DNA of 20,797 bases from an uncultured Oscillospiraceae bacterium (GTDB lineage Bacteria > Bacillota > Clostridia > Oscillospirales > Oscillospiraceae): contig CAQCFX010000028.1 of NCBI GenBank assembly GCA_948766235.1, forward strand, positions 1 through 20,797, in the 5' to 3' direction. The position numbers and the translations under genes are program-made. The number at the start of each line of letters is the position of its first letter. Within the stretch, counting starts at the first letter, position 1. Below the pieces are notes generated by a model. The model had not been told where the DNA came from. It made no database searches and worked only from the letters and a program-made list of their open reading frames with translations. Positions 8,055 to 15,576 of the stretch are shown here, one piece after another.

Positions 8055-9170
8055 CTATTTTTTCACCAGCTTCATGAGATTTTCGTAGATATCCTGGGCC
8101 GCATCCGGCGCGGCCAGCCCCTTCAGCGCCCGGCCCATGGCGCAGCGCCGCGCGCCGTCCGAGAGCAGCTCCAGCGCCATGCGGTACAAATTTTCGCCGG
8201 TGCAGTCCTTCTCCTCCACCAGCTCCACCCCGCCCCGGTCATAGAGCACCTTGGCGTTTTTATACTGGTGGTTGGCCGCCACAAAGGGAGAGGGCACCAA
8301 AATGGCCGGCTTGCCCAGGGCGGTGAGCTCCCCGATGGTGGACGCTCCCGCCCGGCAGATTACCAGGTCGGCCGCCGCCATCACCACCGGCATATTGTCG
8401 ATATAGGGCCGCACCTCGCTGTCCGTCACCGCCACGCCCCGCTTGGACAGCTCCGCCGTCATGTCCTCGAAGTCCCGCCCGGCGGCGTGAATGTAGTGGA
8501 ACCGCCGGCCCTCCGCGGCCCAGCGCTCCACCAAATCCACCGTGTGCCGGCTCATGTGCCCCGCCCCCTGAGAGCCCCAGAAGGAGATGACCAGGGGCTG
8601 GCTGTCGGTCAGCCCCAGCTCCAGCCGCGCCCTCTCCCGGTCCAGGGAGAAGAACTCCCCCCGCACGGGCGTGCCGGTAACCGCCACCCGCTTGGCGTCC
8701 TGATAATACTGCGCCGCCTCCGGGAAGCCCACCATCACCAGGTCCACCTTGTTGGCCAGCGTCCGGGTGGTCAGACCCGGATAGGCGTTGGACTCGTGAA
8801 TGGCGCAGGGGATGCGCCGCCTTGCCGCCTCGTGGACGGCGGGATAGGAGGCGTAGCCCCCGGTCCCCACCACCAGGTCGGGCTTGAACTGCTTCAGAAT
8901 GGCCGCCGCCTCCCGCTGGCCCACGGGGAGCTTCAGGGCGCTGCTCACGTTATGCCGCAGCACCTTCAGGCTCCAGGCGCGCTCAAAGGTGGACACCTTC
9001 ACCGTGCGGATGGGGTAGCCCGCCTGAGACACCAGCCGCTGCTCCATCCCCCGCTCCGCGCCGATGAACAAAATTTCGCAGCCGGGGTGCCGCTGTTGGA
9101 ACACCTGGGCCACCGCCAGGGCCGGGTTTACATGACCCGCCGAGCCGCCGCAGGTAAATATCACTCTCAT
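8055..9170 (-). CDS. murG: Lipid II-forming GlcNAc transferase MurG
   Basis: A 371-aa GT28-family GT-B glycosyltransferase that adds GlcNAc from UDP-GlcNAc to lipid I on the inner face of the membrane. The first G-loop is CGGSAGHVNPALA (7-19), a variant of the common GGTGGH; the second, VVGTGGYASYP, and the donor-site stretch ICRAGASTIGELTALGKPAI with SPFVAANHQ are conserved. Length is normal. The start ATG at 9170 has GAGG 5 nt upstream, a modest site. It lies 165 nt after ftsW, with a hairpin-rich spacer between, and 58 nt before murA. Confidence 0.96.
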   Translation of the reverse strand: MRVIFTCGGSAGHVNPALAVAQVFQQRHPGCEILFIGAERGMEQRLVSQAGYPIRTVKVSTFERAWSLKVLRHNVSSALKLPVGQREAAAILKQFKPDLVVGTGGYASYPAVHEAARRRIPCAIHESNAYPGLTTRTLANKVDLVMVGFPEAAQYYQDAKRVAVTGTPVRGEFFSLDRERARLELGLTDSQPLVISFWGSQGAGHMSRHTVDLVERWAAEGRRFHYIHAAGRDFEDMTAELSKRGVAVTDSEVRPYIDNMPVVMAAADLVICRAGASTIGELTALGKPAILVPSPFVAANHQYKNAKVLYDRGGVELVEEKDCTGENLYRMALELLSDGARRCAMGRALKGLAAPDAAQDIYENLMKLVKK

Positions 9171-9335
9171 ATCGTCCTCACATCGTCAAAGCAAAGTCCG
9201 CTTGGCTTTGTTTCCGCCTTTGGCGAAAACAAAGCCCGCTCCCTTGCTTCTCCTCTCCCCGCAAAGCCAAAGGCCGGCTTTGTGGGGGCCCCTGTTTGTC
9301 TCACAAGCTTCATTCTCTCGCCTCCGCCTTTCCTC
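9171..9335. repeat. Hairpin-rich spacer between ftsW and murG
   Basis: This 165-bp gap holds two strong inverted repeats. One spans 9204-9236 (15-bp arms around a 3-nt loop, GGCTTTGTTT outer sequence). The other spans 9257-9287 (12-bp arms, CCCCGCAAAGCC and its complement). Both share the core CAAAGCC/GGCTTTG, which also occurs nearby at 9192-9210 in altered form. No gene or promoter is convincing here. The shared core suggests a palindromic repeat element rather than a single attenuator; that is inference. Confidence 0.6.
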
Positions 9336-10562
9336 TTATTCCGCCTTGGGGGCGGCAATCTGCCTGGACACGCTGAGCACCATCCCCATCTCCGCCAGCT
9401 GAATCATCAACGCTGTGCCGCCGTAGCTGAAAAAGGGCAGGGAGATGCCGGTGGGGGGCAGAACGCCGGTGACCACGCCGATGTTGAAAAACACCTGCAT
9501 TCCCGTCAGGGTGGTGATGCCCACCACCAGCAGGGTGCCGAACCGGTCCCGGGCGTGTATGGCCAGCCAGTAGCCCCGGATGATAAGCAGGGAGAACAGG
9601 GCGATGATGACGCACGCCCCCACCATCCCCATCTCCTCGCACACAATGGCAAAGATATAGTCGTTGTGCTCCTCGGGGAGGAACAGATATTTCTGCCGGC
9701 TGTTGCCCAGCCCCACCCCCAGCAGTCCTCCGGAGCCGATGGCGATGCGGCCCTGGATGGGCTGGAAACCGTCCCCCCGGGGGTCCACAAAGGGGTCCCG
9801 CCAGATCTCAATGCGGGCCTTCATATAGTCCGTCTGCGTGATGATGAACCACAGGGCCGCCGCGGCCAGCCCGCCGCCGGCAAAGAACCAGTACAGCCGG
9901 ATGCCCGAGGCGAACAGCACCGACGCCGCCGCCACAATCACCAGAATCATGGCCGACATATGCTTTTGCAGGGCGATGACGCCCAGCACCACCACCAGGC
10001 ACACCCCATAGGGAACCAGCTCCAGAAAGCCAACCCGGTCCAGCTTTTCTCCCCACCGGCCCACCAGCGTGCGCCGGTTCCACTTTTTAGGCGGGCCAAG
10101 CTGGCTGTTGCGCTTGGACAGCCGGGCGGAAAAGTATAGTATGACACCAATCTTGGCAATTTCCGACGGCTGGAAGCGAATGCCAAAGATATTGACCCAC
10201 CGCCGCACGCCGCCGCCGCTGCGCCCCAGGGGCGTGAACACCAGCAGCATCAGCACCACCGACGCCGCCAGCACAAAAATGGACATCCAGCGGAAGTGCT
10301 GATAGTCAATCTTGGAGATGACAAACATGGCCGCCACCCCCATCACCGCGAAAACGAACTGCCGCTTGAAATAATACATCGGGTCGCCCTCGGTGTTAAT
10401 GGCCGGGTCCAGGTTATACATGGCGGAGACATAGGAGGCGGACAGCACCATGATAAGCCCCACGGCGGCCAGCAGCAGCACCAGCGCCAAAAACGGCAGA
10501 TCAATGGGTCCCCGCGCCAGCTGCTGCTCAATGGTCAGGTCCCGCTTCGCTTTTCGAGCCAT
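9336..10562 (-). CDS. ftsW: SEDS peptidoglycan polymerase FtsW
   Basis: A 408-aa polytopic SEDS protein that polymerises lipid II into glycan strands at the septum with its class B PBP partner. About ten membrane helices are visible. Conserved landmarks are GVRRWVNIFGIRFQPSE (118-134), GDGFQPIQGRIAIGSGG (263-279), PEEHNDYIFAIVCEEMG (297-313) with the presumed catalytic Asp301, and LPPTGISLPFFSYGGT near the end. A long cytoplasmic loop (about 146-177, rich in K/R) joins the middle helices. The ATG at 10562 lies 11 nt from AGGAGG; the upstream GTG at 10574 overlaps that site and is rejected. FtsW rather than RodA is favoured by its place between mraY and murG. Confidence 0.95.
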   Translation of the reverse strand: MARKAKRDLTIEQQLARGPIDLPFLALVLLLAAVGLIMVLSASYVSAMYNLDPAINTEGDPMYYFKRQFVFAVMGVAAMFVISKIDYQHFRWMSIFVLAASVVLMLLVFTPLGRSGGGVRRWVNIFGIRFQPSEIAKIGVILYFSARLSKRNSQLGPPKKWNRRTLVGRWGEKLDRVGFLELVPYGVCLVVVLGVIALQKHMSAMILVIVAAASVLFASGIRLYWFFAGGGLAAAALWFIITQTDYMKARIEIWRDPFVDPRGDGFQPIQGRIAIGSGGLLGVGLGNSRQKYLFLPEEHNDYIFAIVCEEMGMVGACVIIALFSLLIIRGYWLAIHARDRFGTLLVVGITTLTGMQVFFNIGVVTGVLPPTGISLPFFSYGGTALMIQLAEMGMVLSVSRQIAAPKAE

Positions 10563-10893
10563 GGGTATCGCCACCTCCTCCGTTTATAGAACTGATATTT
10601 CACGTAAAGCGCTGGAAGAAAGACGCAACGGGCGCGGCCCTGGGGAGCCCTCTCCTGAACGCAGAGGCAGTCACCCAGCGCCTCGTAGCCTGTGGCTGCC
10701 TCGAAGGGAGGGAGAGGGCTGGGCTTCCCTGTCACGTTCACGTTGGGCGCGCTCCGATGTTCTCACGTTGCGAAGCGGCCAGGGCGCTCGGTCGCTTTCC
10801 CTCCGACTCGCTTCACAAACAGAATCGCTGCGCGATTCTTGGTTTGCAAAGCTCGCTCCAGTCCAAGCTCCCTCACTGTCCGCTTCTCCACGC
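10563..10893. repeat. Structured non-coding spacer between mraY and ftsW, at the usual murD position
   Basis: Apart from the ftsW ribosome site this 331-bp stretch has no credible gene. It holds a compound hairpin (outer arms 10646-10655 and 10711-10720; inner 11-bp arms 10664-10674 and 10692-10702 with one G-U) and a separate palindrome at 10816-10846 (13 bp with a 2-nt bulge, CAGAATCGC/GCGATTCT core). The hexamer CACGTT occurs three times near 10733-10770. Open frames crossing it are Arg/Ser-rich and continue out of frame from mraY, so they look spurious. An intergenic repeat element is my best reading. Distinct terminators with U-tracts were not found, so mraY-ftsW read-through is plausible. 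Confidence 0.6.
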
Positions 10894-11886
10894 TTAAATC
10901 GCGTACCGGTACATAACCCCCACAAACGCCAGCAGGCAGAACGCCACGGTGATGCCCGTGAAGGTGAGCACAATGCGCACCTCGCTCCAGCCGCCCAGCT
11001 CCAGGTGGTGGTGCAGGGGGGCCATGCGGAAAATCCGCTTGCCGTGGGTGAGCTTGAAGTAGCCCACCTGGATGATGTCGCTCATGGTCTCGGCAATGTA
11101 GATGACGCCCACAAACACCAAAACCAGCGGCACGTCCAGGGCAAAGGCCATGGCGCACACCGCGCCCCCCAGAAACAGCGAACCCGTATCGCCCATGAAC
11201 ACCTTCGCCGGGTAGAAATTGTACAGCAGGAAGCCCAGCAGCCCCCCCGCCAGCGCCCCGGCGAAAATGCCGATGGCGCCGAAATCCCACCATTTGGCCA
11301 ACGCCACGAAAAACACCGCCACCGCCAGCGTCACACTGCCCGCCAAGCCGTCCAGCCCGTCGGTGAGATTGACCGCGTTGACGCAGCCCACCATCACAAA
11401 GGCGGCGAACACCAGGTACACCCCCCAGGGCAGCGGACAAATCACATTGACAAAGGGGATATACAGGTTGGGCGTAAGGTGGCCGCTCCACCGCAGCAGG
11501 GCCAGAAAGGCGATGGCCGCCGCCAGCTGAAGCAGGAACTTCCACCCGGCGGTGAGGCCGGTGTTCTCGTGGTGGCGGATTTTGGCGTAGTCGTCCACAA
11601 AGCCGATGGCGCCGCACACCAGGGCAAAGCCCAGCACAAACAGCGCCTGCCAGCTGCCTTGGGAGATGTCCTGCCAGCCAAAAATCAGCACCGCCGCGAT
11701 GATGGCCACAATGAACATCAGGCCCCCCATGGTGGGTGTGCCCTCCTTGCTTTTGTGCCAGTTGGGGCCTATCTCCTTGATGGACTGCCCCGCGTGCAGG
11801 GCGCGCAGGGCGGGTATGAGAAACCACCCCACCACCGCCGAGATTACAAAGGCAGTCACTGCCGCCAGTAATATCCGCATTGCCAT
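10894..11886 (-). CDS. mraY: Phospho-N-acetylmuramoyl-pentapeptide transferase MraY
   Basis: A 330-aa integral membrane enzyme with about ten helices that joins UDP-MurNAc-pentapeptide to undecaprenyl phosphate, forming lipid I. Signature segments are intact: GPNWHKSKEGTPTMGG (40-55), the metal-binding FVDDYAK with D98 and D99, NAVNLTDGLDGLAG (170-183), VFMGDTGS with D233, and the HHH triplet in APLHHHLELGGW (292-294). The ATG at 11886 has AGGAGAGG 8 nt upstream. It follows the Mur-ligase-like gene by 44 nt. Downstream, where murD is common, is a long structured spacer. Confidence 0.98.
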   Translation of the reverse strand: MAMRILLAAVTAFVISAVVGWFLIPALRALHAGQSIKEIGPNWHKSKEGTPTMGGLMFIVAIIAAVLIFGWQDISQGSWQALFVLGFALVCGAIGFVDDYAKIRHHENTGLTAGWKFLLQLAAAIAFLALLRWSGHLTPNLYIPFVNVICPLPWGVYLVFAAFVMVGCVNAVNLTDGLDGLAGSVTLAVAVFFVALAKWWDFGAIGIFAGALAGGLLGFLLYNFYPAKVFMGDTGSLFLGGAVCAMAFALDVPLVLVFVGVIYIAETMSDIIQVGYFKLTHGKRIFRMAPLHHHLELGGWSEVRIVLTFTGITVAFCLLAFVGVMYRYAI

Positions 11887-11930
11887 GTTTCCAACCTCTC
11901 CTCTTTCGTATTCCCAGTTCTCTCAAGCGC

Positions 11931-12461
11931 TCAGCTTCCGCTCAGCCGCTCCACCGCGTCGCTCAGCGGCATGCCCAGCGCCAGCGCCCCCGCCAGGGCC
12001 GCCAGATGGTCGTACAGCCGGGGCTGCTCCCCCGCGCGCACCCGCACCCGCATCAGCTCCTGGCCGGTCAGCGCCTCAAACTCAAGCCGTTCCCCCCGCA
12101 GGCGGACATTTTTGGCCGTCAGGTCCGCCTGGGGCCTGCCGTCGGAGTAGGCGTATATCAGCCCCGCGCAGGCCGCGGCAAAGCGGCGGCCCTCCGGCTC
12201 ATCCAGGCCCACCACCGTCACCGGCGCCCGGCGGGACAGCGCCCACCGCGCCGCGGCGCAGCCGCTCAAGCCCCCCTGGGCAGGCTGGTCAAAGTTCTCC
12301 ACCACCACCGCCCGGCAGGGCCGGTCAAAGGCCGCCGCCTGGCAGGGGGTGAGCTCCACCACCGGGTGGGGCAGCAGCCGGCGCAGCAGCTGCGCCGTCA
12401 TTGTTCCGCCCCGGCCCACCACCGCCACCGGCGTCTGCCGCTGATTCTTATTGGTCGCCAT
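11931..12461 (-). CDS. Truncated Mur-ligase-like protein with degenerate P-loop (unknown function)
   Basis: A 176-aa protein lying where murE/murF are expected, between the PBP gene and mraY. The ATG at 12461 overlaps the end of the PBP gene by 14 bp, so translation is probably coupled. VAVVGRGGTMTAQLLRRLL (12-30) lines up with the Mur ligase P-loop region (consensus G-T-N-G-K-T-T-T), but the lysine is missing and one position is lost. APVTVVGLDEPEGRRFA (79-95) resembles the N-x-D-D-P-x-G segment. ADLTAKNVRLRGERLEFEAL followed by LYDHLAALAGALALGMPLSD (149-168) resembles the end of the central domain, where the usual H-N-x-x-N is altered. The UDP-binding N-terminal and the C-terminal ligase domains are absent. 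Catalysis looks unlikely; a structural or regulatory role, or slow decay, is possible. The reading frame is intact and codon use matches its neighbours. The assignment rests on pattern recognition only. Confidence 0.65.
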   Translation of the reverse strand: MATNKNQRQTPVAVVGRGGTMTAQLLRRLLPHPVVELTPCQAAAFDRPCRAVVVENFDQPAQGGLSGCAAARWALSRRAPVTVVGLDEPEGRRFAAACAGLIYAYSDGRPQADLTAKNVRLRGERLEFEALTGQELMRVRVRAGEQPRLYDHLAALAGALALGMPLSDAVERLSGS

Positions 12462-14835
12462 AGTTGATACTGCTGACAAAGCGCACCTCCACCACTGTGC
12501 CTGGGGACACCAAAGTCCCCCCATCAATGGACTGCTCCGATGCAATAACGCTGGGGTCGTTGTAGTCGGCCACGCCGGTGGCCCGCAGGAACAGCCCCAT
12601 CCCTTCCAGAATTTCCTTGCTCTTGGTGGGGCTTATGCCCGTCAGGCTGGGCACCTCCACCTGCTCCTCCGGCACCGTCTCGTCCAGATAGAGCACCACT
12701 GTGGAGCCGCCGGGGATGGACACGCCGGGAGAGGGCAGCTGCCCGGTAACGATGCTGCCCGTTCCCACGGTGCGCACATTGAAGCCGCTGTTTTGCAGCG
12801 CGCCCTTGGCCACCGTCAGCTCGCTGCCGATGACCCGCGGCATGGCGGTGTCCTCGCCGGCCAGCTCGCCCTCGCTGTACTGCTTCTCCACGCCCATGTA
12901 GTCCAGAATGCTGGCGATGAGAGAGCCCGCCATGGGGGCGGTGATATTGCCGCCGCTGATATAGGTGCCCGACGCGGTGTAGTTGGAGCCCGGCGCAGAG
13001 CGCCTGGGGGAGTCATAGGCCAGCAGCACCAGCACCTGGGGGTCGTCCGCCGGAGCAAAGCCCATGAAGGAGCAGATTACGTCGTCCCCTTCCTCATCCC
13101 GCTTTTCCGAGGTGCCCGTCTTGCCGCCGATGCGGTAGCCGGCCATGCTGGCGTTGTGCCCCGAGCCGTTGGCCACTACGCTCTCCAAAATGCTCCGCAC
13201 GGTGTCGGAGGTGGCCTCGCTGATTACCTGGCGCACCTCGGACGTCTCATGATAGTACACCGTGCCGCCGTCGCTGTCCGTGATGGACTGCACCAGGTAG
13301 GGCTCTAAGAGATGCCCGCCGTTGATGACGGCGGCAAAGGCGGTAATCATCTGGATGGGGGTGACCTTCATGGTCTGGCCGAAGGAGGAGATGGCCACCG
13401 ACATGGTGCCCGTGGGACCCTTGAACAACTCCTCCGCCCAAAACACCTGCGTGCCCTCCCCCACCAGGTCGATACCGGTGCTGGAGCGCAGGCCGAAGTC
13501 ATTGAAGTATTTCCACATGACCTCCGGACCCATTTTCAGGCCGATGTCCATCAGCGCCACGTTGCAGGAATTCTCCACCGCCTCGGTGAGGGTTTGGTCC
13601 CCATGGCCGGAGTGTTTGTGGCAGTGGACCGGGTTGGTGCCCGGCACCACCACCTTGGACCCGCCGCAGTAGAAATGGTCGCTCAGGGTGACATAGCCCT
13701 CCTCCAGGGCCATGGCTACGGTGATGGGCTTGAACACGGACCCCGGCTCATAGGCGTCCGCCAGGGCCCGGTTGCGCCACTGCTTATCCCGGGCCTCCTT
13801 CCGGGCGGCCTTGTACTCGTCGCTGTCCTCCCCCTTTTCCGCCGCGATGGCGTCCAGCTCCGCCTGAAGGTCCTCATTGATGATGGCGGCGTAATGGTTG
13901 GGGTCAAAGTCCGGGGTGCTGGCCATGGCCAGGATAGCCCCGGTCTTAGGCTCCATGACGATGCCGAAGGCCCCGTTTTTCACGTCGTAGGTAGCGATGC
14001 CCTTCTCCATCGTCTGCTCCAGCATGGCCTGGATGCGCTCGTCCAGGGTGAGAGTCAAATCACAGCCGTCCTGGGCGTCAAAGTACATCTCATAGCCGGA
14101 AATCATCTCCATGCCGTAGCCGTTTTTGGAGGTGACCACCCGGCCCAGCTCGCCGGACAAAGCGTCCTCGTACAGCGCCTCGATGCCCATGGCGCCCACC
14201 TTGTTGTCGCCGCTGTTCTCGTTCTTGGACATATAGCCCAGCACGTGGGAGGCCACGGAGGAATAGGGATAGTACCGCTTGCTGTTGGGGGTGAGGTAGA
14301 GCTGCTCCGAGAGCTTATTCTTCTGCACAAACTCCCGGACCTTTTCCGCGTCCTCCTCCTCCAGCTCGGTGGCCACCTCCACATAGGCGTTGTTGGTGTT
14401 CTCCATCCGCGCCCACAGCCACTCCTCATCATAGTCAAAGGTGTCCGCCAGCCAATCCACAATCATCTCCCGCTTGTCGCGCAGGGCCTGACGGTATTCG
14501 CTCTCCGTCTTATAGTCTTCCTCCTTGACCGAGCCGTACACGCCCCGGGGAGACAAAATCAGTTTGTAGACGGTGGCGGACATGGCCAGGGTTCTGCCCT
14601 CGCGGTCGTAGATGGTCCCCCGGCTGGCGCTGACGGACACATCGTTTCTCTGCTGGTTGGCCGCCCGCTCGCTCCAGTAGGTGTGCTCCGTGATTTGCAG
14701 CTTGTAAAGCTGGGCAATCAGCGGGAGAAATATGGCTACGCCCAGCGTCACCATCAGGAAAATGGTGCGCCGGAACAGGCTGCGGTTGCTCCTGCCGTGG
14801 TCGCCCCGGTGGACTTTGTGTTTTTGAACCTGCAT
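12448..14835 (-). CDS. Class B penicillin-binding protein with two PASTA domains (SpoVD/FtsI type)
   Basis: A 795-aa transpeptidase that cross-links septal (or spore cortex) peptidoglycan outside the membrane. A basic N-terminus and one membrane anchor (about 24-44) precede the PBP dimerisation region (SASRGTIYDREGRTLA, 69-84). The transpeptidase domain shows all three motifs: SVFK (366-369), SCN (423-425) and KTGT (572-575). Two PASTA repeats follow (about 664-720 and 726-788). Length and layout match clostridial SpoVD/PBP2 proteins. FtsI and SpoVD cannot be separated by sequence alone; position after ftsL favours the general division PBP, and an additional copy elsewhere is possible. A lysine/glutamate-rich insert lies at about 322-355. 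The ATG at 14835 has AGGAG 9 nt upstream. The 3' end overlaps the next gene by 14 bp. Confidence 0.95.
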   Translation of the reverse strand: MQVQKHKVHRGDHGRSNRSLFRRTIFLMVTLGVAIFLPLIAQLYKLQITEHTYWSERAANQQRNDVSVSASRGTIYDREGRTLAMSATVYKLILSPRGVYGSVKEEDYKTESEYRQALRDKREMIVDWLADTFDYDEEWLWARMENTNNAYVEVATELEEEDAEKVREFVQKNKLSEQLYLTPNSKRYYPYSSVASHVLGYMSKNENSGDNKVGAMGIEALYEDALSGELGRVVTSKNGYGMEMISGYEMYFDAQDGCDLTLTLDERIQAMLEQTMEKGIATYDVKNGAFGIVMEPKTGAILAMASTPDFDPNHYAAIINEDLQAELDAIAAEKGEDSDEYKAARKEARDKQWRNRALADAYEPGSVFKPITVAMALEEGYVTLSDHFYCGGSKVVVPGTNPVHCHKHSGHGDQTLTEAVENSCNVALMDIGLKMGPEVMWKYFNDFGLRSSTGIDLVGEGTQVFWAEELFKGPTGTMSVAISSFGQTMKVTPIQMITAFAAVINGGHLLEPYLVQSITDSDGGTVYYHETSEVRQVISEATSDTVRSILESVVANGSGHNASMAGYRIGGKTGTSEKRDEEGDDVICSFMGFAPADDPQVLVLLAYDSPRRSAPGSNYTASGTYISGGNITAPMAGSLIASILDYMGVEKQYSEGELAGEDTAMPRVIGSELTVAKGALQNSGFNVRTVGTGSIVTGQLPSPGVSIPGGSTVVLYLDETVPEEQVEVPSLTGISPTKSKEILEGMGLFLRATGVADYNDPSVIASEQSIDGGTLVSPGTVVEVRFVSSINYGDQ

Positions 14836-14870
14836 AGGCCTTCGCTCCTGAATCCTCAGATATGGGAAAT

Positions 14871-14904
14871 AGGGCGCGGGAAATGATTGTATTCCTCGCG
14901 CCCT
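14871..14904 (-). terminator. Hairpin in the ftsL-PBP gap, possible weak attenuator
   Basis: Arms AGGGCGCG-x-GGAA and its complement (14904-14892 with 14883-14871) give a 12-bp stem with one mismatch in the 111-nt gap between the FtsL-like gene and the PBP gene. In minus-strand RNA it is followed by AUUUCCC, too poor a U-tract for a strong terminator. It could dampen or stabilise part of the dcw transcript; that is inference. Confidence 0.4.
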
Positions 14905-14946
14905 TGATGTTTCTCTATACGCAGTTTATGTCCCTCTCCAGCCCGC

Positions 14947-15522
14947 TTATGACAGCAAATTGGAAAGGTAGTTCTCCGCCCGCTGCAGCAGGGCGGACAG
15001 GCCCTCCTTGGCCCCATCGTAATAGACCACGCTGTCCTCGGCGGACAGGTCCAGGTACACGGTCTGCCCCGCTCCCGCCCGCACCATGGAGCCATTGGAG
15101 AGGAACTGCTTTTCAATGGCCTCCAAATCGAAAATCAGCTCGTATTTGGCCTGGAGCCTCTGCCCCTCGTCCTGAAGACTGGCCAGGCTGGAGCGCAGGT
15201 CCACAATGTCGTTGTTCAGCACCGCCAGCTTGGCGCTGCTCACCACCAGCAGCAGCGTGCACACCAATACCGCGAAAATGCCCACCACGGCAAAGGGCGC
15301 CACAGCGCTCTGGGGGCGGACCTGTATGCTGGGGCGGACGACAGGCTGCCTGCGAGGCCGGATTTGAGGCCGCCGGGGCTGCTGCGGGCGGCGGACGGGA
15401 TTGCCCGCCTGCTGCCCCCGCCGGGATGGCGCGCGGACAGGCTCCTGCTCAAACTCCGGCTGATATGCCACGCTGCCATAGGTGCGGTATCTTCTGCTGC
15501 TGTTCCTGCGTTCCCTTGCCAT
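14947..15522 (-). CDS. FtsL/DivIC-type septum formation protein
   Basis: A 191-aa bitopic protein. The cytoplasmic N-terminus (1-75) is unusually long and rich in Arg, Pro and Gln (for example RRPQQPRRPQIRPRRQP). One membrane helix follows (about 76-96, APFAVVGIFAVLVCTLLLVV), then a short extracytoplasmic coiled coil (about 97-140, NNDIVDLRSSLASLQDEGQR). This is the FtsL/DivIC architecture, and the position between rsmH and the PBP gene is that of ftsL. These proteins scaffold FtsQ/DivIB and activate FtsW-PBP. Sequence conservation is low in the family, so the assignment rests on topology and synteny. A C-terminal extension of about 50 residues (145-191) goes beyond the coiled coil. The ATG at 15522 has AGGAGAG 6 nt upstream. 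Confidence 0.85.
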   Translation of the reverse strand: MARERRNSSRRYRTYGSVAYQPEFEQEPVRAPSRRGQQAGNPVRRPQQPRRPQIRPRRQPVVRPSIQVRPQSAVAPFAVVGIFAVLVCTLLLVVSSAKLAVLNNDIVDLRSSLASLQDEGQRLQAKYELIFDLEAIEKQFLSNGSMVRAGAGQTVYLDLSAEDSVVYYDGAKEGLSALLQRAENYLSNLLS

Positions 15523-15576
15523 GGGGCACTCTCCTTTGTACTTGGTCCACGCCCCCGCAACGGCATCCGCAGGGCC

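Noticed and set aside
10671..10973. Possible murD remnant or small gene between mraY and ftsW
   Set aside because: Frames through this spacer are Arg/Ser-rich, continue out of frame from mraY, and show no Mur ligase or dinucleotide-binding motif. The hairpins explain the sequence better.
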